Source: Rotaria macrura (taxonomy: Eukaryota > Rotifera > Eurotatoria > Philodinida > Philodinidae). Taken from it: 64,000 nt of DNA. Below, one piece after another: positions 58,301 to 64,000 of this stretch. A model generated the notes under the pieces. It was given only the letters and a program-made list of their open reading frames with translations, ran no database searches and had not been told where the DNA came from. Within the stretch, counting starts at the first letter, position 1; every line of letters begins with the position of its first letter. Where the stretch lies: the NCBI GenBank assembly GCA_900239685.1, contig OENT01000099.1:154962-218961 (forward strand). The letters run 5' to 3'. A program made the translations under genes and the position numbers.

Positions 58301-60378
58301 ATGCATGAAACTATCGTTGTCGAAACTATTTGTATAACTGACATCTAACAGTTTGATCGTCGCATATTTCATGAGATTCAAATCATTAAATTTCACAAGA
58401 CTTTTGGATTAAAAATCTTGTAATTCACACAGTAATTTTCTATAGCTTAATTGAAATTAAATTGTATAGTATTAAATTGGTGACATCCAATTATAGACAA
58501 GATCTGTTTATCTGCTGTTTGACCTACAAGTCATAAACTATGCAATTTAATTATCATTGATATCGATGGCAATATCGGTATTCTAATATGATTATTTTCC
58601 AGAATAATGTAATTATGACATTCAGATGATACAACTGATATTCATATTTTCAGATAGTTAGAAAATATTGGGACATAAGTTTTCAAATGAGATATTGATC
58701 GCTTACTTACAAACATTAAAAAATAAGATTTTATTTTGTTAAAACATGGGCTATTTTCGATTGAAACACATTCATTATCAGAGTAAGAAATAATGTTAGG
58801 CATTGACACATTGCGATCAAAACACAAATTCAAAAGCTAATTAGGATTCATGCAAATAAATAACAGGAAGTATCATTCATTTTTTCATTATGAGTCGAAA
58901 ATTTTTGATGACTTTAAAAATAGTTAGACATGCTAATCTTATCATATTTTATTTGTATTCTGAAATGAATTCGAATGATAGAAAGTAAGCATGACTAGAT
59001 GATAAATCACAATGTGACATGAAGATTCTAAATAATATATAAATTTGCGATCATATTATTCTATATCATGAACAATATGATCTCTAATTTTTTCTAATGA
59101 ACTCAATAGATTTATGTGCGATGAATTAAAAGAAGTTCCTAAAGGAACTAAAGAATGAAATATAAATATTGATTAGTATATTGAATCTATCTCTTTGTTT
59201 TTCTATAATCACAAATCATTCGAAGTACTATTTCAATGTGTTCGTTCGATTATATTCATGCCAACTATTTCGACATATATTCATATAGAAATTAATCAAA
59301 GTTCACTGGACACATGCATCGAACTTGATATCGTTATTCTCATTAAATCAATTCTGGAAACTGTGCCTCATAAAAATGTCTCCAATGGACTTTCGAAATT
59401 TACTTCACTGCAGAAAAAAATAGGAACAGAAAGGTGACTAGGTTTCTAGTGCATACAGTTCGTATGCTAAAATTCAAATGTTGAGACCAATAGAAAGATT
59501 TCAATTCGTCTGAGATTGAGTTCAATAAGCAAATTATATAATGTTACGCATGTATCAATATGTCTTTTTCTTTTTAGTTTTTCTTCGTAAAAAATCAAAT
59601 TTTTTGGTAAATGTACTAAAGTCCACGTAAATGTACTTGACCAAGTACATTTTTCAGGTTGTAAAATCAAGTAGAATATCGAATTTTTTCCATGTAGGCA
59701 TTGTTGTAAATCTATATGAAAATATTGGGAATTTCTCAAGAGTAAGATAAATATTGAAAATGAATTTCATAGTTCAATAATGATCGATTCATCATAGAAA
59801 TAGAGCATTGTTATACATAACAACGATGATACAAAAGATAAAAAGAAATTTTATTTTTGCGCATTAGTAGTATAGATCTAATAACTTTGGATTGAGACCG
59901 ATCACGACTATTCTCCTAGTTAAAGAATATCTTTCATAGAGATCAATATAAAACGAACCTTCATCTTACTCTTTTGCCATATAACAAGTAAAAAAAAGTC
60001 ATTATAGACATAATTTATTAGAAAGGATTCAGTTCGATTTGATTCACCCAAGGTTATATTCAATATGCAAGCGATATTATGAAAATCAATTTTCGATCTC
60101 TGATGAGATTACTATTGAAGTGGACTACAAATTATAAACAAATAAAATAAGATCATCATTAAAATTGAGTCCATTCTTTATTGAATGAATGTTATTGTCA
60201 GCGAAGAATACTTATTGTTTCTGTTCTTTCTTTTTTCTTCCGATCATCAAGTAATTAATTGTCCTTGAAAATAAGAAATGAAGCACATTATAGCTACTTT
60301 TACTGTATATTCTACTTATCAAGTAAAAAGTGTGTGGAAGAAGGAGAAAAAAAAATCTTGTCTAACACACGGATATTG
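55311..60378. other. AT-rich intergenic region, no gene seen
   Basis: About 5 kb between the Kv2-like 3' end and the convergent innexin. It has a (TA)n tract at 56706-56743 and a short perfect inverted repeat, AAATGTACTTG/CAAGTACATTT, at about 59628-59651. Open frames at 57756-57965, 59195-59437 and 59467-59739 show no domain and no splice partners. 3' UTRs of both neighbours must fall at its ends. Confidence 0.45.
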
Positions 60379-62092
60379 TCAAACACTACTCATACGAGAG
60401 CGAAAAGTTGTCTCAGAATTTTTATATAAATAATCGATTATTTGTCCAGCTACGAGATCATCTGTATTGCGTGAAATAATAGAAAATATTAGAAATCCAT
60501 CTGTACGTAAATAATTTGTGAAGGCATCTAGTGTTCCTTTGGGAAATGCTGACATTGTTGTCGTTGTTAATAAGCCTTCTTTTTCTTCCGGTGGTGATTT
60601 ATTCAATTTTAAATATCTTTTCAGCGTTGCTTTTCGCGAACTGCTTTTCAAGGATAAAATCCAAAAAAATGTTGATAAAATATTTAATATTGTTAGAACT
60701 ATTAACCATATCCAAATACCCAAAAATATCTTTTCATTATATATATTTATCGGTAGATTACATTGAATGGCATACCAATGTTGATTTGAACCTAAATGTC
60801 GTATCATAAAATCACACATCGTAACACGAGGAAATCTTCGTGATTCAAACCAATCTTCTCCTGCAAATAGTTTACCAAGAGCTTCGGCGCCATAACTTGA
60901 AAATTGAAATGATAGGAATGTATTGAGGAGAAAGAATTGACATAATGTATTGAGAATATAGATCAGTTTAATACTGAGATATGTTAATGTATAACTGAAA
61001 TAAAAATTAGAAATACGAAAACCGCAACACATTGTTCCATGAACTGTATTTTGTACGTCAAGATATAATTTTATTGAACGCTGTGCTAATTCTATACCGT
61101 CTTTGCCATCCGGTTTTTCTTTTATTTTGTTTACGACTTGTTGAATATTTACTCCACCTTGTCTTGTAAATGTATGCCACATGAATCGAGGTAAAAGGAA
61201 GAACATGCCCATAAAAATTAATATAAATGGTGTCCACTGGTAATAAGAGCTAGAAGTAAATCATCAAATCCATAATACATGTTTTTATCGGAACGCTAGC
61301 TTACATATGATATAGACGAGGTTTAGATCTGTCGGGTATGGTAACTAGAATAGAAAGAAAGATTATATTCAAAAACATAATATATTATTATATCATTTTA
61401 AAACATTCACGTGATTTCTCTTCTTTTTTTCTCATATCATGATGGCCAGTTATCGAACTTTTTCGTAAGCATGATGAACTTCAAGTATCTAATTGATGTT
61501 TTATATGTATTTCTTTTGTGTTTGATTGATAACAATGCAAAAACTCAAGTACATATTTTAATTAAGAAAAGGGTTAGCTTTATCGAGTTTTATTTCATTT
61601 TTTCAGTTCTTTCATTGGCGTGTGTGTGTGAATTGCAATGAATCCATTATGCTCTTGTGAATTAATTAAATTTTTAGATTTTATCATTCTCTATGAATGA
61701 AGCACTGTATCTGTGTAACACTTTGATACATTATTGGCTATTATTCATAAATAGAAACTATAAATATAACATACTCTCTTCTGTTGGTAGATAATAAGAT
61801 CCTTTTAACCAACAAATACTGTTTGTATAAGCATTATGCGTGCCAGAAAATTGAGCTAAAATGAAGGCAAGAAGTAGAATATTGAAAGAAAAAGTTTTGT
61901 TTTTTAAAAACATTTACCTGGTGTCCAACAGTTGATGGGTTCTCCTACAAAAGTCTTCCCTGTAATGATAAAAAAGCACATAACTAATGCCATAACTGTG
62001 TAACGATTATTTAGTCGATCGATAAGATCATCCTCTTCCAAACGATTGAGCTTTTTACCATATCGCTCTTCGCTAAAAATAATCTTCTCCAT
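60379..62092 (-). CDS. Innexin gap-junction protein, 388 aa
   Basis: Four exons on minus: 61918-62092, 61775-61855, 61305-61344 and 60379-61249, all GT-AG and in phase, ending at 60379. The ATG follows an in-frame TAA two codons upstream. Family marks are all present: DLIDRLNNRYTVMALVM into TM1; VGEPINCW with the second loop Cys in NSICWLKGSYYLP; the innexin signature YYQWTPFILIF at TM2; a cytoplasmic loop; TM3; the second extracellular loop with Cys in RVTMCDFMIRHLGSNQHW and AIQCNLPINIYNEKIF; and TM4 (GIWIWLIVLTILNILSTFFW). The C-tail is ~90 residues and Lys/Ser-rich. Innexins form hexameric or octameric channels joining adjacent cells. The length is normal for the family. It converges with the Kv2-like gene. 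Confidence 0.95.
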
Positions 62093-64000
62093 ATTCAGTT
62101 AAATTGGCAATAAACAATATTATTCAGTAGCCTTGCTTGAATAAGTCTATCTAAGTGGAAATAGTTTTATTATTTCATTTTTTTTCATCATCATTATGTT
62201 CTTTATTTTAACATTTTCTGTGTTTATTTCTCTCTCTCTCTCTCACTCTATGTGTCTACTTCTTTCTTGCTGGCATATTCTCTTGCTTTCGTTTGCCCAT
62301 GAGCGAGCGAAGAACAAAGTACACAAACTTAAAAATTTTTTGTGGTTACTTTCGTCTACTGTTCGGTTTCTTTTTTTTAGCTACCAATGGCATACACACA
62401 CTTTCTCACATCCTTCTCTTGCTGTTCTTTTACATGTCCGCATAGTAGCAACACAGTGCCAAATGAAGTGTGAGGTATGTGTGGCAGTGTAAAATCAGTA
62501 ACGATTGAAAAAATGAAAAATATGAGATTTTAAGGAGAGTCAATAATGAATGACGCACCTGGTTGTGAGCTTCTATGTTTTCTGTAGCCTTTTCCTTTGA
62601 TTCTCATGGCTGTGATTTCATAAATTTTTCAATAAAAATAATCTATCTATGAAAAAATAATTCGATTCGTTTTGATTGCATATATTCCAATGACTTACTC
62701 AAGTTCTTTTTCAGTACTGCTAGAATCCATAAAAATGAACAGTCATATTGAAGACAAATCTTCAAACAATAATGATTTTTACGCAGACATACTCAGTGAA
62801 GAAAAACGTTTGGATGCATAATCGAATCTGATCGATCTCTGCTTTTTGCTTTCTTTTTATTGATATGCATACGAATTGATTTTTTGAAAGTGCACAGGCA
62901 TTATGTCCATGAATTTGGCTACTGAATATGTTTTTTTTGTAATGGGATTCAATGAACAGTACTTAGTATTCATTTCATAATATTAGATTACCTTTATCAT
63001 TACAGTTCTATTGTAGCTTTCATGATTTTCTCGAAAAACGATTCTATTCTTCGTTAATTAATGTTAATCATCTGAATCAACTTCAAACAATATAACAAAA
63101 ACAAAGATTCTGAAATAAACTGTATTCTTAGTTCATGTTGTTTTAATACAAGATAAGACCATTGTGGACTGTTTAAATTAGTTTTGCACTCCCCATGCTG
63201 CTTAGATTTGATAGGATAAATTAATATGCATAAAATATACTGTTAGGAAGCGTTTTAGAGAACAACTACCTCCTTCTTAAGTTGAATTTTAGTTTCCAAA
63301 TAAACATAAATTGTATGATTACTATCTATACATGAGAGCTAATTTTACTCCACTTTTATCATTTCTTATAATGGAACAGAATGAAAATGCGGTGACACTG
63401 GGAGTTAAAATCTATATGTTTTTATTCTTCTTTTCAGTGCATTGAAAAAGTCAAATAGGCCGATGTGTATAACTAGTAAACATACAATTTGGATTTATTT
63501 AAAACTAAATATGAACAGAAGAAGGTCATACCATAGCTCGTTAATTTACTTAAAAAAATCAAATCAACACTAGAAGTGAACATCTGTATTTAAATAATTC
63601 AAAATGAATCCGGCTTGTATCTCGCATAATATTACAGCTCTGTGAATCATAAAAAGCATCAAGTCACGAATAACTACAAATTAAGAAACCATGAAAAATT
63701 ATTTACGAAATTCCGTATGAAAATATGGAGTTACCTATTTCTTAAACACAAGTGAAATCATCACCAACTGTTTGAATTCAGAATGCTAAAATGATATGAC
63801 ACGAATTAATTACTACACTTCATTCTTTTGGGTTTTCAAACAAAAATCTGGATCGACATTGCCTTTACATACAAAAGTTAAAACAAAAACTGCACATCAT
63901 CATCGAGGATCTTTTAAGCTCTATTCCATTTCATCCATATCTCTCATTTAACGCCACCAACTAACGTTCATCACCGTACGAATGTCTCATTCTTCATTTC
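62093..64000. other. Upstream flank of the innexin gene, no gene proven
   Basis: Contains CT-rich tracts (near 62228-62246) and AT-rich sequence. Two small minus-strand exon-like pieces, 62699-62730 (MDSSSTEKEL) and 62559-62581, have good splice sites and would join in phase, but they do not join the innexin first exon in phase. They may be the start of an alternative transcript or chance. Beyond ~62.8 kb I see nothing. Confidence 0.35.

Noticed and set aside
59628-59651. Perfect 11-bp inverted repeat AAATGTACTTG/CAAGTACATTT
   Set aside because: Isolated, short and in AT-rich DNA; nothing nearby ties it to a promoter or element.
62559-62730. Two small exon-like pieces upstream of the innexin
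   Set aside because: They join each other in phase, but the next acceptor before the innexin exon would break the frame, and the innexin ATG has its own in-frame stop just upstream.
1-64000. Search for CRISPR arrays, bacterial operons, rRNA genes and the bdelloid spliced-leader sequence
   Set aside because: No regularly spaced direct repeats, no prokaryotic gene organisation, no rRNA-like sequence, and no copy of a spliced-leader-type sequence was noticed by eye.

Overview
The window looks like nuclear DNA of a metazoan, most likely a bdelloid rotifer. This is inferred from several things together: AT-rich sequence; many GT-AG introns, mostly about 50-120 bp; animal-specific proteins (innexin, Kv2/Shab potassium channel, UNC-50, an RNF213-like giant AAA+ protein); a eukaryotic tRNA-Gln gene; and an interstitial tract of the C-strand of TGTGGG-type repeats, the telomeric hexamer known from the bdelloid Adineta. 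Species cannot be set from the sequence alone. I built the gene models by hand from splice sites and reading phase. Every multi-exon model given as complete closes in frame.

Layout. (1) 1-2.2 kb: a seven-exon minus-strand gene with an OTU-like domain whose catalytic Cys is Ser. (2) 2.2-9.07 kb: AT-rich DNA without convincing genes, holding a ~0.94 kb foldback element. (3) 9.07-18.4 kb: an ordinary gene cluster. A 12-exon minus gene (548 aa, not recognised) is divergent from UNC50. Then, all on plus, follow UNC50, tRNA-Gln(UUG), a short mitochondrial Sel1-repeat protein resembling DELE1, and the mitochondrial ribosomal protein bL17m. (4) 19.7-36.9 kb: one minus-strand RNF213-like gene (4466 codons, seven exons). 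It has two intact AAA+ P-loops and an RZ-type zinc finger, but I see no RING finger. An in-frame TAA interrupts a C-terminal domain that reads on for ~147 codons. Its only large intron (3 kb) holds nested transposons. (5) 37-44.3 kb: a repeat island with several foldback/MITE elements. One has a TA-duplicating element nested inside it and a degenerate tRNA in its loop. Another has perfect 8-bp target duplications and sits beside telomere-like repeats. A perfect 56-bp hairpin also lies here. (6) 44.6-45.0 kb: a small two-exon gene encoding a mariner-type helix-turn-helix without a catalytic domain. (7) 51.7-55.3 kb: a five-exon Kv2/Shab channel with a TATA-type promoter candidate. (8) 60.4-62.1 kb: a four-exon innexin. 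The rest is AT-rich DNA with microsatellites and no gene I can support.

The genes do not form one pathway. The cluster at 9-18 kb is general cell biology (Golgi trafficking, mitochondrial stress and translation), Kv2 and innexin are membrane excitability and coupling proteins, and RNF213-like proteins belong to ubiquitin-based immunity and lipid-droplet biology in other animals. The most unusual part is the repeat island at 37-44.3 kb together with the transposon-invaded, stop-interrupted RNF213-like gene next to it.
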